Source: Papio anubis
Lineage: Eukaryota; Chordata; Mammalia; Primates; Cercopithecidae
Reading direction: 5' to 3'
DNA length: 64,000 nt
Assembly: GCF_008728515.1 (NCBI RefSeq)
Contig: NC_044978.1
Span: forward strand, 150,600,441-150,664,440
Part shown: positions 48,053-60,740 of the stretch, in pieces
Position numbering within the stretch: the first letter of the stretch is position 1
Layout: each line of letters begins with the position of its first letter
Made by a program: the position numbers and the translations under genes
The notes under the pieces: generated by a model
The model's input: the letters and a program-made list of their open reading frames with translations, nothing else
Told to the model about the DNA's origin: nothing
The model's database searches: none

Positions 48053-48944
48053 GGAGAAAGCTCACTAACTGTCTCCTTTTTGTAGTTGTGCTCACTTGTG
48101 TAGTGATGTGATGTTTGGAAATGCGAGTCTTCTTCAATCATGAGAAAATATTAGGAGACTCTTGAAATTTAGCACCACAATAGTTCCTAGTTACCTGAGT
48201 GTGGTCGAGCTGCTAAACCAACTCTGAAATTTTCTATAATCAAACATTTTCTATAAATAAAAAAATTAATTAAATTTTGCTTAATACACTTTTAATTTGG
48301 CAATTTATTACTTATAGCCCTAAGGGTCATAATGGACATTGGTTCCTGTTCTCTTCCCTTTGCCCTCAGATCTGTTCTCTGCCCAGCTCTGTCTTGCTCT
48401 GTTCCCAGGAAGGCTTACTCCTATGATCTGCATCACCTGGAACTCTTTTCCCTCTGGTTTCTGGTTGGTATTAGCGAATGGGAGACTCCTGTAGCTCAGA
48501 GTATTTTTTTCCTACAGCTGTATTTCTGATTCAATGTGGTTCTGGCCATGCCTTGCTAAGGGGTGGCTTCTGCCTGGTAACATTTACATTATGACCTAGG
48601 CTTTAGTGATTCCATTTTCTCTTCTTTCTCTATCAGTGCTGGGGGTGGGGGGGGTGGTATCAGCTGATTGCTATTGCTACTTCTTGGGTGTCTCAACTTA
48701 TCTGTGGTTTTCCTTAGCCTTATCTATACCTCTTGTAGACAGATCTTTCATTTTCACAAAAATCTCAGCTGTGAATGTTGCCTGTTGCTTACTGGGATGT
48801 TGACTGATACATATACTTTCTGAGAGTTGAAATGTTACTAATAAATGAGAGTAGAGATGGGCAATGTATGTTAAAAAGCAGAATAATTCTAGGCCAATAC
48901 AAGTTGCTTTCAATTAAGATGAAAGTTATACTCTACATAGGACG
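48053..48944. other. Non-coding DNA, nothing recognised
   Basis: A G-rich run lies near 48641-48656. No gene or assignable repeat. Confidence 0.4.
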
Positions 48945-49325
48945 TTCTAGAGCTGCTATAAGAAAGTACCTGAACTACATAGAAATTTGTTGTCTCTCAG
49001 TCCCGGAGAGAAATCTGAGATGAAGCTGTGGTAGGGCTGATTCTTCCTGAGGGCAGTGAGGGAAGGAACTGTCCCAAGCCTCTCCCCCAGCCTCTGAAGA
49101 TTTGCTGGCAATCTTGGGTGATCCTTGACTTCTGCATCACTTTCTCTGCCTTCATCTTCCTCTGTGCATGCCTATCTCCAAATACCTCTTTTTATAAGGA
49201 GCCACTTATGTGGAATTAGGGACCAACCCTACTCCATATTTCTAAATAAGGTCACATTTTAAGGTACTAGGAGTTATAACCTCAATATTTTAATTTTGAA
49301 ATGGTACAGTTTGATCCATTGTACC
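48945..49325 (-). mobile_element. Old LTR-like repeat, antisense (MLT1-like)
   Basis: Plus-strand wording 'gagctgctataagaaagtac', 'agaaatttgttgtctctcag' and 'aaataaggtcacattttaag' is characteristic of a common old MaLR-like LTR reversed. Diverged; subfamily not assigned. Confidence 0.55.
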
Positions 49326-49554
49326 CTGTCTAAAGAAACTGGTATGAACTGATTGTTCTGCTATGAAATAGAAAAAGGATTTAGAAAAGCTAGTCTCCTA
49401 CTTCATATGGTTGATGATACTATGAACCAGGGATAAAAACTCTCCACATAAACTCTCTAATTTGAATGGTAGATATGCCCCCACATTGGAAATAGTTCTT
49501 TCTCATTCCTTTAACCTAATTCACCAAGAAACAGTCTGTGTATAATTAACCTGC

Positions 49555-49740
49555 TCACTTAAATCACCAAACACTTTATTATGTTTTGTTTAATTCAATT
49601 TTTACAACAGTCTTATAAGAAAGTTACCATTAGGATCATTATTTTTCATATGAGTAACTAAGATTTTAGATCAAATCACTTGACCGAGGTCTCTCAGCTA
49701 GTACCTGGTGAAGCTAGAATTAAAATGTAAGACTTCTAAA
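49555..49740 (+). mobile_element. MIR fragment
   Basis: MIR-like order: 'caccaaacactttattatgt', 'tttttacaacagtcttataa', 'catatgagtaactaagattt' and 'ccgaggtctctcagctagta', then 'gctagaattaaaatgtaaga'. Confidence 0.65.
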
Positions 49741-50819
49741 ACATAATGGTTGTTCTAAACTACTATGTTTTGTTTGACCTCAGAAAGGGAAAGTTATAAT
49801 TAAGGATCCCGGTGTGGCATCATCTCAGCTCAGTTTTTGTTTGTTTAATTATGAACCTGGAAATCTCGTATGAGCATCAATGTCAATAGTTTATTAAATG
49901 TTAGGCTGTTCTGGGGTTGATTGATGTTTTGTGTTGCCAGTTCTAGTCTCCAGTACTTACATCTCAGGTTCAATTTTGTCTGAGGTTCAATTGGTCTTCG
50001 CTCATTTTCTTTAAACTTTCACAAAAGCTAATATACAGTGGAGTTACTCTGCAACAAATTCAGCTAAAAAAATTACTCTTATCTATCCAAAATATAATTT
50101 TCTATGCTTAATTTTTTAAACAATATTTTAATGTCATGATTACAGACAGACTGTCCCTCAAAACCACTCATATCCAACTACGTAGGCAATTACATCCTTT
50201 TATAGAAGTAGACCAAATAGGTATGGGAAACAAGAGAAGTGGCATTAAATTGCAATAGAAATCAGGATGTTTGATCTTTGGCACTGGCTGAGGGAAGAAA
50301 AAAAGCATGGTAAAGAACACTTTTCCTTTTTCACAGAGAAACAGATATGGAGCAAAAGGAGATGCCGTCGTAAAGCAGACGGAGTTGGGAATTGAAAGAT
50401 TAGCATAGCTCTAGTAATCAGACATCGCAACTTAAATTGTTTCTCTTTTTACAGATTACTTACTAATGGATGTAATTCCTTACACTTAGCTGGAGAAAAA
50501 TTGCTTTATTGGGCCAGATAAACTTCTCAGGTAAATCTCGTTATCTTCAAGGATGATTAGATGCCTGTGGTCAGAGTGGGTGTGTTTTTGCTGCTGTTTC
50601 ACCATTTATAATGTAGTTTAAGAGAATTTGATTATATTTCAAGCCCATATCCTTAGCTTTCATCCTCCATAATTGGGCTTCAGAGACTTGAGGTACAAAT
50701 TGGTCTAGATATAAAGTCATAAGTGGAAAATTTATGGAAGTCAAATAAATTGAGAAGTTTTGGATTTTCAATATTATACACAAATGAGAGATGCATGTTG
50801 GTGATATGCCAGCCCATCT
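49741..50819. other. Non-coding DNA, nothing recognised
   Basis: No gene-like frame or assignable repeat. Confidence 0.4.
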
Positions 50820-50965
50820 CTTTCACATAGATGAGTTTCTTTAATTCCCTCAACAATGTTTTCAGATGGATATGCTTATATTTATCAAGTTAATGAGAAT
50901 GCTGGCATTCAGAGACATTAAGTTTTCTAAATTCTCACAGGTAGCCAACAAGAAGACCTGGGAAT
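50820..50965 (+). mobile_element. MIR-like fragment
   Basis: The order 'ttccctcaacaatgttttca' (the 'cctcacaacaac' region), 'gaatgctggcattcagagac' and 'aattctcacaggtagccaac' fits a diverged MIR. Confidence 0.5.
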
Positions 50966-53900
50966 AAGTAAATAAATCTTAATCCTAAACTCTTCATAGG
51001 ATAGCACTCTACCTTATATATCAAATTAAATTTCTTACTAAATACATGATAACACAATATTTGCAAAAAGTGTGTTTTGTAGTGATTGGTTCAACCAATT
51101 CATGTAATTATTTTTCTGCCTTTCCTCTTTCTTCCTTCCCCTGCCTCCCTTGCTCTTTCCCTTTTATTCCTTCCATCACACATTTATTGTGCAAAACAAT
51201 GAAACAGATCATATTCTAGTTTAATGGGACAAAGGTCCATTCATCTATATCTATTCTGGCATGATTCAGGGCATCCTAGGACTTCATAGATTAGAGTTCC
51301 AGGACTATCTAGTAGGTAAGCTAAAAAATTACATCCTCATGTTGTGACAAAAGAATGTGGACCTGGTGGGAGTGAAGGAAAATTCAGAGAATGGTGCACA
51401 GTCTAGACATCTCTAGCTAGAGCAATGAGCAATGAGCAATGTGGCTAGTCCTCCTTTTCATATGGAAATTGTATTACTCTATTTTTTGCTAACGGAGCAA
51501 ACTTAAGGCCTGAATATAAAGTAACATTGACATCTTAATCTATGCTTCTTGATGAGGTATTTGGAAATGAAGTAATGACAGATTTTGAATTTGGAGGTGT
51601 GGCTGCTGGGCATTCCTTGGCCTCACATCCCTGGAGTCAGATTCAACACTTTTTTGGCTTGTTACCCGCAGGCCTATCAATGCTGATTAGAAATCAGTTC
51701 CCCTAGATCTTTTATGTGCACATAACACGTCTTAAATTATGATCTGTGTGTGTGTCAATCATTTCTTTATCTATATACCAGTCTATATTAAGGTTTAACT
51801 ATTTTCCTAGCCTACTGGTAGGTTCTGGAGTTACAGGAGAGTGAAACACAGGAACGGATTCTGTTTTTATGAACTCCATTCAAAGTGTGGCTGGATTATG
51901 CTTTGTACATTTTCACATTCTCTATCCAGCTTTCACTAATGAGCACACCTATGGCCACTATCAGAGTATACATATCAGTGTATTCAATGAAATGAAACAC
52001 TTTGGCGTATTTTTCATCTCTTAGAATTTGAGTGTTCAATTATTTCATCTATGTAATACATTGCACAGTGATATAGTACTTGTGACTAAAAAATATACAA
52101 AGATTTACCTTGTATATTTTACCTTGTGTAGTATATAAGCATTAGACCAAAAAGCTTCTCAATGGACAGTCCCAAGGCAACACTTAGAAAACCTTGAGAG
52201 GAATCTTGGATGTGTTGATTGTCATCTTGAGACAAAGAAGTGCTGAACTTTGTCAAGATTCAATCCTATCCAACTACCTTTCAGCTCATCACTTTCAGAA
52301 CTTGATTTTGCATTCAACACAATCTCTTGGCATTTGAAACTCTGTCAAACTAAACAGCTCTGTTTTAGACATATGTTTTGAAAAGTTTCACAGGCACTCT
52401 GTTTGCACATACAGTATATCTTTTAAATAATAGAACCTTGAAGTAGCATTGAGCTATTATTTTCATAAAAGGAAAACTGGAAACCAGGATGCTTACATAT
52501 TTGCTGTCTTCATGGAAAAAAAAATGCACTGCTAGCTTTATTTTTACACTGTAATGTAGTTCTGCCATTTTGAGACCATAAGCATGATTTTTTTCACAAA
52601 TAATTCAGAGCCAAGATATGAGTCTGCTTCATTTCTCCCTAAACCTAAGAGCAAAGTTGGTTTTTCATCCATAAAGCAAATGTTTTCTCAAAAAATTGAA
52701 ATTCTGGGACATGTATTTTACCTATTCTTTGCAGCTAGAATTCCAATGAATATTATTGGTAGAATATAATCTCAATAACAATACAGAGCCCACTATGGAG
52801 TTGATGATCGGACTTAAAAGGCAGAGTGTGAACAACAGCAGAAAAAAATCATTGTTTCATGTTCTTTTTGTTATTCCATGCGCCCATCTACATTTGTATC
52901 CTAATTTTAAATTCGTTATAGGATATCACACTGTCTCATACATTAAATTGTATAGAATATACAATGCCAGAATAGTACATTTAAAGTTTTAAGTACCATG
53001 TGAATATGACAGGATTAAATGTTAAAAATTTGTTGGAGGGTAACCTTTCTCTGTGTGTATGTGAGTATGTGTGTGTGTGTGTGTGTGTGTGTATACATTT
53101 ACTTCTTTTACATCTGTCTACCTACATAAATTTATCTGCAGTACAATCAGCCTGAGAAAAACACTCATGTCATTTAAAGTCAACTTGGAATCTTCGAGTT
53201 ACACAGACCATTTCTATAATTTTGTCTAAATTTGAAATGAAATTACCAAAAACATTAAATAACAGGATAATTCCACTATATCAGTTTTTGTTTAGCTATA
53301 CTTTCTAGAACGGAGTACACATTTAAAAAATATATCTAAGTATGATACAATGATTCTTAATTTATTAAACAGTCTGTTGAACAGGGTTTACCTTCCCCTT
53401 TAAAGGTATTGCTCATTGCTTTATATACTGTTTTTCAAATAATGGAAAAAGAATAGAGAAGAAGAATAAATTCATTTGGAAACATTTTACTCTTTTATCC
53501 CATTCCTTCCTCTCTTGGCTCCCTGTGCTGTGTTTGCCCTTAACACATTTAAGTGTTATACTGAGTATGTTTTCCTATCAGAGGTTGCAAACTGGCAGCT
53601 AGAGGGCCACAGATGGTCCACAGATGTATTTTGTTTGACTCATACAGTGTTGGCCTACACAGTATTTATATCTCATTCTTAATTAGAACTGAGAGATTCC
53701 ACTTATATGTGTGGATAACACTTTTCTTGAAAAAACATCAGAAGTTTTGATATCAGTGGATCTTTTTTTTGAACATAGTATTTATTGACTGAGTTGAGGT
53801 CACCTTCCCTGTGGTTCATCACAGTTCCTACCAATCCCTATTGCACCCTAATACTGAGGCTGGTTGTCAATTGTTATTAGAGCACTTGTGCTATTGTTCT

Positions 53901-54059
53901 TCTTTCTGAGTCAGAGGGAAAATAGAATATTTCTTATAGCCCATCGTTTGTCTTATACATGGCCAACATCCCATATTTATATTACCAGCCTTCCTCTAAA
54001 ATTATATAATTTTAGGACCCCTATTTTATTGGATAACTTTAGCCCAATATGGTAAAAAG
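50966..54059. other. AT-rich non-coding DNA with a (GT)n array
   Basis: An uneven (GT)n microsatellite lies at 53052-53093. A 7-bp unit GAGCAAT is repeated three times near 51420-51441. No gene or named repeat was recognised. Confidence 0.45.
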
Positions 54060-54330
54060 AATCAAGCAGATTTAGAGTCTGCAGACCGTAGTTCCAAATC
54101 CAAGTGCCATTTACTGACTATGTAATAGTATATAAATTAAGTCAAGTGATTTAACCATGCCAAGCCTTTAAAGTATCTAAAATAAAGTATTACAACTATT
54201 TCTGTACCTTTAAAGAGTCAAAAATTACTTAATTAAGCCCATCAGTTTTGTGAGGAATAAATGAGACAATATTTGCGTAGTATGCTTGGGGCAGAGCAGG
54301 TATTGCAAACATATTTGCAGTATCCATGTG
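54060..54330 (-). mobile_element. MIR, antisense
   Basis: Plus-strand order 'tagagtctgcagaccgtagt', 'ccaagtgccatttactgact', 'tttgtgaggaataaatgaga' and 'gcttggggcagagcaggtat' is the MIR consensus reversed over nearly its full length. Confidence 0.7.
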
Positions 54331-54773
54331 CCTTAGTGTGTTTATTCTCACAATCATTTTTTCTCAATAGTCCCCACAAGTCTTAACTTGTTCCAGAATT
54401 ATCTCAAAAGTCCAAAGTCCTAAGCTTCTTCTGAAACTCAAGGCAAGTTTCTTACAGGTATGAGCCTGTGAAATCAAAAATGAGTTATTTATAACCAAGA
54501 TACAATGATTGTACAGGCATCACATAACCATTTCTATTTTGAAATGGAGAATTCGGCCAAAAGAAACGGGTTAGAGACCCCACTCAGCAGGGAAGATATT
54601 AAGCCTGAAAACTCCAAAAAAAATTCCATTGATTCCATATCCTCCATCCTGGCTACACTGATGTTGAGTGGTCGGTTCTCAATGCCTAAGGCGGCCCTGT
54701 TCCTATGGCTTTTCTGGTGCTGCTTCAACGTGGCTGCTTTCACAGGTTGGCATCCAATGCATGTGGCTTTTCT

Positions 54774-54963
54774 TTTCTTTCTTTCTTTTCTTTTTTTTTT
54801 TTTGATGGAGTCTCTTTCTGTTTCCCAGACTAGAGTGCAGTGGTGCTATCTCACCTCACTGCAAATTCTGCTTCCTGGGTTCAAGTGTTCAAGTGATTCT
54901 TCTGCCTCAGCTTCCTGGTTAGCTGGGATTACAGGCACCTGCCACCCACCCAGATAATTTTTG

Positions 54964-55014
<51 letters not shown>

Positions 55015-55130
55015 AAAATGTTTCACCATGTTGGCCAAGCTGGTCTCAAATTGCTGACCTCAACTGATCTGCCTACCTTGGTCTCCCAAAGTGCTGGTGT
55101 TACAGGTGTGAGCCCCCACTCCTGGTCACC
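54774..55130 (-). mobile_element. Alu, antisense, with an internal (GT)n expansion
   Basis: Plus strand: a T-rich tail, then 'gatggagtctctttctgttt', both monomers reversed, ending 'gagcccccactcctggtca'. Flanked by a 12-bp duplication TGTGGCTTTTCT at 54762-54773 and 55131-55142. A (GT)n array at about 54968-55010 replaces the A-rich linker between the monomers, probably grown from its TTTTGTATTTT-type phrase. Confidence 0.93.
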
Positions 55131-55433
55131 TGTGGCTTTTCTAGACTGAGATTGTATTTTCCTGGTAGCTCTATCATTCTGGGGTCTGGAGGTCAGTGGC
55201 CTCATTTCCATAGCTTCCCTAGGAACTATCCTGGTGGGAACTCTCTATGGGAGCCCCAACACCACATTTCAGCTCAGCATTGCCTTACCAAAGGCTTTCT
55301 GTAGGGCTCTAACCCTGCAGCAGGCTTCTGTCTGGGCATACAGGCTTTCTTATTCATCCTCTGAAATGTAGATGAAAGCTGCCAAGTCTCCACCACTCTT
55401 GCATTCTGGGCTCCTGCAGATCTAACATAATAT

Positions 55434-55854
55434 TGAGAGGTGAAGCCAACTGGACTTCCTGGGTCAAGTGGGGACTTGGATAACTTTTGTGTCTTACAAG
55501 AGCACAGCACTCGGCAAAACACACCAATCAGCAGGATCTTAAAAGTAGCCAATGGCAGGGATGATTGAAAAAAGGGCACTCTGATAGGACAGAAACAAAA
55601 CATGGGAGGAGCCAATACAGGAATAAAAGCTGGCAACACCCAGCCAGCAGCGGCAATCTGCTTGTGTCCCCTTTGACACTGTGGAAGCTTTGTTCTTTTG
55701 TTCTTCACAATAAACCTTGCTACTGCTCACTCTTTGAGTGACTCTTTGGGTCCATGCTACCTTTAAGAGGTGGAACACTCACTGCGAAGGTCCGTGGCTT
55801 TTTTCTTGAAGTCAATGAGACCACGAACCCACCAGAAGGAACCAACTCTGGACA
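55434..55854 (+). promoter_or_regulatory. Provirus 5' LTR (421 bp)
   Basis: U3 holds one CCAATCAG box near 55526, a second CCAAT near 55611, and an AATAAAA TATA-like box near 55623. An AATAAA polyadenylation signal is at 55709-55714. A small duplication of an ACTCTTTG-type phrase near 55731-55750 is absent from the other LTR. In this family the LTR drives RNA polymerase II transcription and can act as a promoter for neighbours; here no neighbouring gene is present. Confidence 0.88.
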
Positions 55855-55859
55855 CATCT

Positions 55860-55877
55860 TGGGGGATTGTCCAGGAT
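55860..55877 (+). other. Primer-binding site, tRNA-Pro-like
   Basis: TGGGGGATTGTCCAGGAT lies five bases after the LTR. It differs at three of 18 positions from the sequence complementary to the tRNA-Pro 3' end that many gammaretroviruses use (TGGGGGCTCGTCCGGGAT). Two of the changes are transitions of the CpG-decay kind. It marks the start of minus-strand DNA synthesis. Confidence 0.7.
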
Positions 55878-56954
55878 TTTGCCACTTGATGAGTACCATC
55901 AGACCCCTTTCACTTGCTATTCTGTCCTATTTTTCCTTAGAATTCAGGGGCTAGAATTCAGAATTAAACGCTTTTAACTGGACACCTGTCAGCCAGTTAA
56001 AAGCAACTAGCATGGCAGCCAGACTAAAGACATGCATGCCAGGCTTTTGGGAAAGGACTCTAACAAACCCTGACTCTTCAGAGTTGGGAACACTAGTTTA
56101 CCTGGAACCAGCTTCTGCTTTTCCTGTGTTTCTGGGCTGAGCCGAGGGTCAACAGAGAGGAAAGCCATTCAACTCCAGGGTCCTGACAAAAAGTTGGTTG
56201 ACCCTGCAGCCGTGAGTGGAACTCTCAAAGTTACATCGCCCAAGAGAGACTCATCCATCTATTCTATCTGGACCCTTGTCTACTGTGTCCTAACACCTGT
56301 CAGAAAAACTTCCTCCTGCCTCTCTTCTTTGAGGCTAGTCCCACTTCTGAAAACCACTCCCTGTCTCTGGTGCCCTTCTAGTTTCTTCTATAAGAATGAT
56401 TCCTAGCTTAAATATTGGAACTCTGTTCCCTTCTTTAGGCACCCAGGCTCTCCATTCAGAAAGACATAATTTTTGCCTGAAGCCCCATCGGAGTGGGGAG
56501 ACCATTTGGAATTTTAGGATCCCTCCTCAGACTAACAGGCCTAACAAAGGGTATTCTGGAAGCTAGGATATCCTTTTGGGGGATATCTTTCCTATTCATA
56601 TGATGAGAAGTGAGGACAAAAGGCGTCACTATTCCAACCCTGGAGATCCCTTCCGTCCCTCAGGGTATGGCCCTCCACTCCATTTTGAGGCATATCATCT
56701 TTATAGGACAAGGATAAGGTCCCAATACCTTATCTCTGTTGGAGAAAATGCTTAGGACTCTAACAGGTTTTTGAGAACGCATCAGTAAGGGCCACTAAAT
56801 CTGACCTTCTTCAGTCCTCTTTGTGGTCTAGGAGGAAAACTAGTGTTTCCACTGTTGGTTCGGTGAGCACAGCTATTCCAAACAGCAGGGTCCAGGGACT
56901 GTTGTGGGTTCTTTGGCAGGGAAAACAAACAAACAAACCAACAGACAAGCAAAC
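55878..56954 (+). other. Provirus leader, about 1.1 kb
   Basis: Sequence between primer-binding site and gag without recognisable domains. A 70-residue frame at 56194-56406 has no known family. By position it should hold splice donor and packaging signal, neither of which can be identified by eye. Confidence 0.5.
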
Positions 56955-58443
56955 ATGGGCAGCTTTTTCTTTCATATGGCAAACACTCAGGCATCAACAG
57001 GCTTACCCTTGAAATGCATTCTAAGTCATTGGGACTAATTTGACCTGCAAACCCTGAAAAAGAAGTGCCTTATTTTTTTCTGCACTATGGCCTGGCCCCA
57101 ATATTCTCTCTCTGATGGGGAAAAATGGCCACCTGAGGGAAGTATAAATTATAATACTGTCTTGCAGCTTGATCTTTTCTATAAGAGGGAAGGCAAATGG
57201 AGTGAAATACTTTATGTCCAAACTTTCTTTTCATTGAAGGATAATCCAAAACTATGCAAAACTTGTAATTTACATTCCACAGGGGGACCTCTCAGCTTAC
57301 CTCTATATCCTAGCCTCCTTACAGCTCCCCTTCCTCTTAATTGATAAGCCTCCTCTAATCTCCCCCACCCAGAAGGAAATGATCAAAGAAATCTAGAAGG
57401 GACTACAAAAACCCCCAGGCTATCGGTTATATCCCCTTCAAGCTGTAGGGGGAGGATAATTTGGCCCAACCTGGGTATATATCCCCTTCTCCCTCTCTGA
57501 TTTAAAGCAGATCAAGGTAGACCTGGGGAAGTTTTCAGATAATCGTTATAGGCATATAGATGTCCCACAGGATCTAGGGCAAACCTTGGATCTCACTTGG
57601 AGAGATATCATGCTATTGTTAGATCAAACCCAGGCCTTTAATGAAAAAAAAAAAAAAAATGAAGCTTTAGCTGCAGTCCAAGAGTTTGGAGATATGTGGT
57701 ATCTTAGTCAAGTAAATGATAGAATGACAGCTGAAGAAAGGGACAAATTCCCTACTGGACAGCAAGTCATCCCAAGTATTGATCCCCACTGGGACCTAGA
57801 CTCAGATCATGGGGACTGGAGTCACAAACTTCTGTTGACCTGTGTTCTAGAAGGACTAAAGAGAATTAAGAAAAAGCCCATGAATTATTCAGTGATGTCC
57901 ACTGTACTTCAGGGAAAGGAAGAAAATCATTCCGTCTTTCTCAAGCAGCTACGGGAGACCTTAATCAAATATACTCCCCTGTCACCCAACTCCTTCAAGA
58001 ATCAATTGTTCCTAAAAGATAAGTTTATTACCCAATCAGCCACAGATATCAGGAGAAAGTTCCAAAGGCGAGCCCTGGGCCCTGAACAAGATCTGGAGGC
58101 ATTATTAAACCTGGCAACCTTGGTGTTCTATAATAGGGACCAAGAGGAACAGGCCAAAAAAGAAAAGTGAGATCAGAGGAAGGCTGCAGCCTTAGTCGTG
58201 GCCCTCAGACAAGCAAACCTTGGTTCAGAGAGGACAGAAAATGGAGCAGGACAATCACCCAGTAGGGCTTGTTATCAGTGCGGTTTGCAAGGACACCTTA
58301 AAAAAGATTGTCCAATGAGAAACAAGCTGCCTTCTCGCCCATGTTCACTATGCCAAGGCGGTCACTGGAATGTGCACTGCCCCAGAGGACAAAGGTTCTC
58401 TGGCCCAGGAGCCCCCAACCAGATGATCCAACAACAGGACTGA
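56955..58443 (+). pseudogene. gag: Retroviral gag remnant (matrix, capsid, nucleocapsid)
   Basis: The likely start at 56955 encodes M-G-S, a possible myristoylation start, but a TAA follows after 27 codons. The same frame reopens at 57087-57344. The capsid part is in another frame: 57586-58170 (194 residues) with a 'DPHWDLDSDHGDW' segment. An in-frame TGA at 58168 then separates capsid from nucleocapsid. Nucleocapsid has two zinc knuckles: C-X2-C-X4-H-X4-C at 58270-58311 and a shorter C-X2-C-X3-H-X4-C at 58342-58380. A run of 16 A at 57644-57659 lies in the capsid frame, giving four Lys codons without breaking it. Gag would form the virus core; this copy cannot. Confidence 0.88.
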
Positions 58444-58890
58444 GGGTGCCAGGGGCAAGTGCCAGCTCATGTCATTATCCTCACTGAGCCCTGGGTAAGT
58501 TTATTGTTATTGGGGGCCAGGAAATTGACTTCCTCCTGGACACTGGTATGGTCTTTTCAGTGTTAATCTCCTGCCCCATACGGTTGTCCTCAAGGTCGAT
58601 TACCACCAAAATCCTGGGACAGTCTGTAACCAGATATTTCTCCCACCTTCTTAGTTGTAAATGAGAGTCTTTGTTCTTTTCACATGCCATTCTTGTTATG
58701 CCTGAAAGTTCCACACCCTTATTAGGGAGGGACATATTAGCCAAAGCTGGAGCTATTATTTACATGAATATGGGGAACAAGTTACCCATTTGTTGTCCTC
58801 TATTTGAGGAGGGAATCAACCCTGAAGTCTGGGCATTGGAAGTACAATTTGGAGGGCAAAATATGCCCACTTAGTCCAATTCAGGATAAA
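58444..58890 (+). pseudogene. pro: Retroviral protease remnant
   Basis: It follows the gag stop (TGA at 58441-58443), the usual place for a gamma-type readthrough. The active-site segment reads L-L-D-T-G-M with its aspartate at 58539-58541. The usual alanine after DTG is methionine here. A later G-R-D-I-L segment near 58722-58736 is the family's C-terminal motif. The two motifs are in different frames, so the gene is broken. Confidence 0.8.
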
Positions 58891-60170
58891 ATACCCCACC
58901 ACTTTTCCTTATCAAAGGCAATATCCCTTAAGGCCTGAAACTCATAAAGGATTATAGGATATTGTTAGACATTTAAAAGCTCAAGGCTTTGTAAGAAAAT
59001 GCACCAGTCTCTGCAACACCCCATTTCTAGGAGTCCAAAAACCGAATAGTCAGTGGAGACTAGTGCAAGATATTAGACTCATCAATGAAGCAGTAATTCC
59101 TCTATATCCAGTTGTACCCAATCCCTATACCCTGCTCCTCTCAAATACCAGAGGAAGCAGAATGGATCAGTGTTCTGGACCTCAATGATGCCTTCTTCTG
59201 CATATCCCTAAACTCTGACTTCCAGTTTCTCTTTGCCTTTGAGGGTCCCATAGGCCACACGTCCCAACTTACGTGAATGGCCTTGCCCCAAGGGTTTAGG
59301 GACAGCCTTCATCTGATTGGTCAGGTACTGGCCCCAGATCTAGGCCACTTCTCAAGTCCAGGCACTCTGGTCCTTCAGTATGTGGATGATTTACTTTTGG
59401 CTACAAGTTTGGAAGCCTCATGCCAGCAGGCTACTCTAGATCTCTCGAACTTTCTAGCTAATCAACGGTACAAGGTGTCTAACTTGAAGGCCTAGCCTTG
59501 CCTACAAAAAGCCAAATATCTAGGCCTAATCTTAGCCAGAGGAACCAGGGCCCTTTACAAGGAATGAATACAGCCTATACTGGCTTATGCTCACCCTAAC
59601 ACATTAAAACAGTTGTTGGGGAGTTCTTTGGGATCACTGGCTTTTGCTGACTATGGATCCCTGGACACAGCAACATGGCTAGGCCACTCTATATTCTAAT
59701 CAAGGAGACCCAGAGGGCAAATACTCACCGAGTAGAATGGGAACCAGAGGCAGAAACAGCCTTCAAAACCTTAAAGCAGGCCCTAGTACAAGCTCCAGCC
59801 TTAAGCCTTCCCACAGGACAAAACTTCTCTTTATATGCCACAGACAGCGGGAATAGCTCTTGGAGTGCTTACTCAGACTCGCGGGACAACCCCACAACCA
59901 GTGGCATACCTAAGTAAGGAAACTGATGTAGTAAAAGGCTGGCCTCACTGTTTATGGGTAGTTGTGGCCATGGCCATCTTAGTATCAGAGGCTATCAAAA
60001 TAATAGAAGGAAAGGATCTCACTGTCTGGACTACTCATGATGTAAATGGCATACTAGGTGCCAAAGGAAGTTTATGGTTATCAGACAACCGCCAGCTGAG
60101 CTACCAGGTGCTACTCCTTGAGGGACTGGTGCTTCAAATATGAATATGTACAGCCCTCAACTCTGCTATT
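58890..60170 (+). pseudogene. pol: Retroviral reverse transcriptase remnant
   Basis: RT landmarks in order: a 'LVQDIRLINEAV' segment near 59063-59098; motif A with V-L-D-L-N-D, its aspartate at 59178-59180; L-P-Q-G-F near 59282; and the catalytic Y-V-D-D at 59379-59390. A TGA at 59274-59276 stands just before the LPQG segment, where a tryptophan codon would fit. The frame with YVDD stops at 59493. The rest of the palm/connection domain is in other frames (59675-59917, 59835-60143). RT copies the viral RNA; this one is dead from several breaks. Confidence 0.88.
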
Positions 60171-60740
60171 TTTCTCCCAGAGGATGGAGAACCAATCGAG
60201 AATGACTGCCAACAAATTGTAGCCCAGACTTATGCCACCCGAGAGGATCTCTTAGAAGTCCCCTTAGCTAATCCTGACCTTAACCTATATACTGATGGAA
60301 GTTCATCTGTGGAAAATGGGATACAAAGGGCAGGTTATGCCATAGTTAGTGATGTAATAGTGCTTGAAAGTAAGCCTCTTCCCCCCAGGGACCAGCACCC
60401 AGTTAGCAGAACTAGTGACACTTACCCATGCCTTAGAACTGGGAAAGGGAAAAAGAATAAGTGTGTATATAGATAGAAAATATGCTTATCTAATTCTACA
60501 TACCCATGATGAAATATGAAAAGACAGAGAGTTCCTAACCTCTGGAAGGATCCCCATTAAGTACCAGGAGGAAATCATGAAGTTATTGCACGCGGTGCAA
60601 AAATCCAAGGAGTTGACAGTCTTACATTGCCGAAGCCATCGAAAACGTGAAGGAGAAAAAGCAGAAGGAAACTGTTGGGTAGATGCTGAGGCCAATATTG
60701 CTGCCAGGAGGAACCTCCTATTAGAAATACCTATGGAAGG
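60171..60740 (+). pseudogene. pol: Retroviral RNase H remnant
   Basis: The catalytic start of RNase H, Y-T-D-G-S-S, is encoded near 60288-60305, with the aspartate at 60294-60296. The C-terminal part, with 'HCRSHRKREGEKAEGN' and a following W-V-D-A-E-A segment, falls in the long frame that begins at 60577. A frameshift lies between, around 60380-60480. Confidence 0.82.

Noticed and set aside
54505..54957. 150-residue plus-strand frame with hydrophobic stretch
   Set aside because: It runs through antisense MaLR interior into an antisense Alu; the hydrophobic part is the Alu T tail.
55274..55708. 144-residue minus-strand frame
   Set aside because: It is the antisense of the provirus 5' LTR; a similar but shorter frame occurs in the 3' LTR at 63037-63222.
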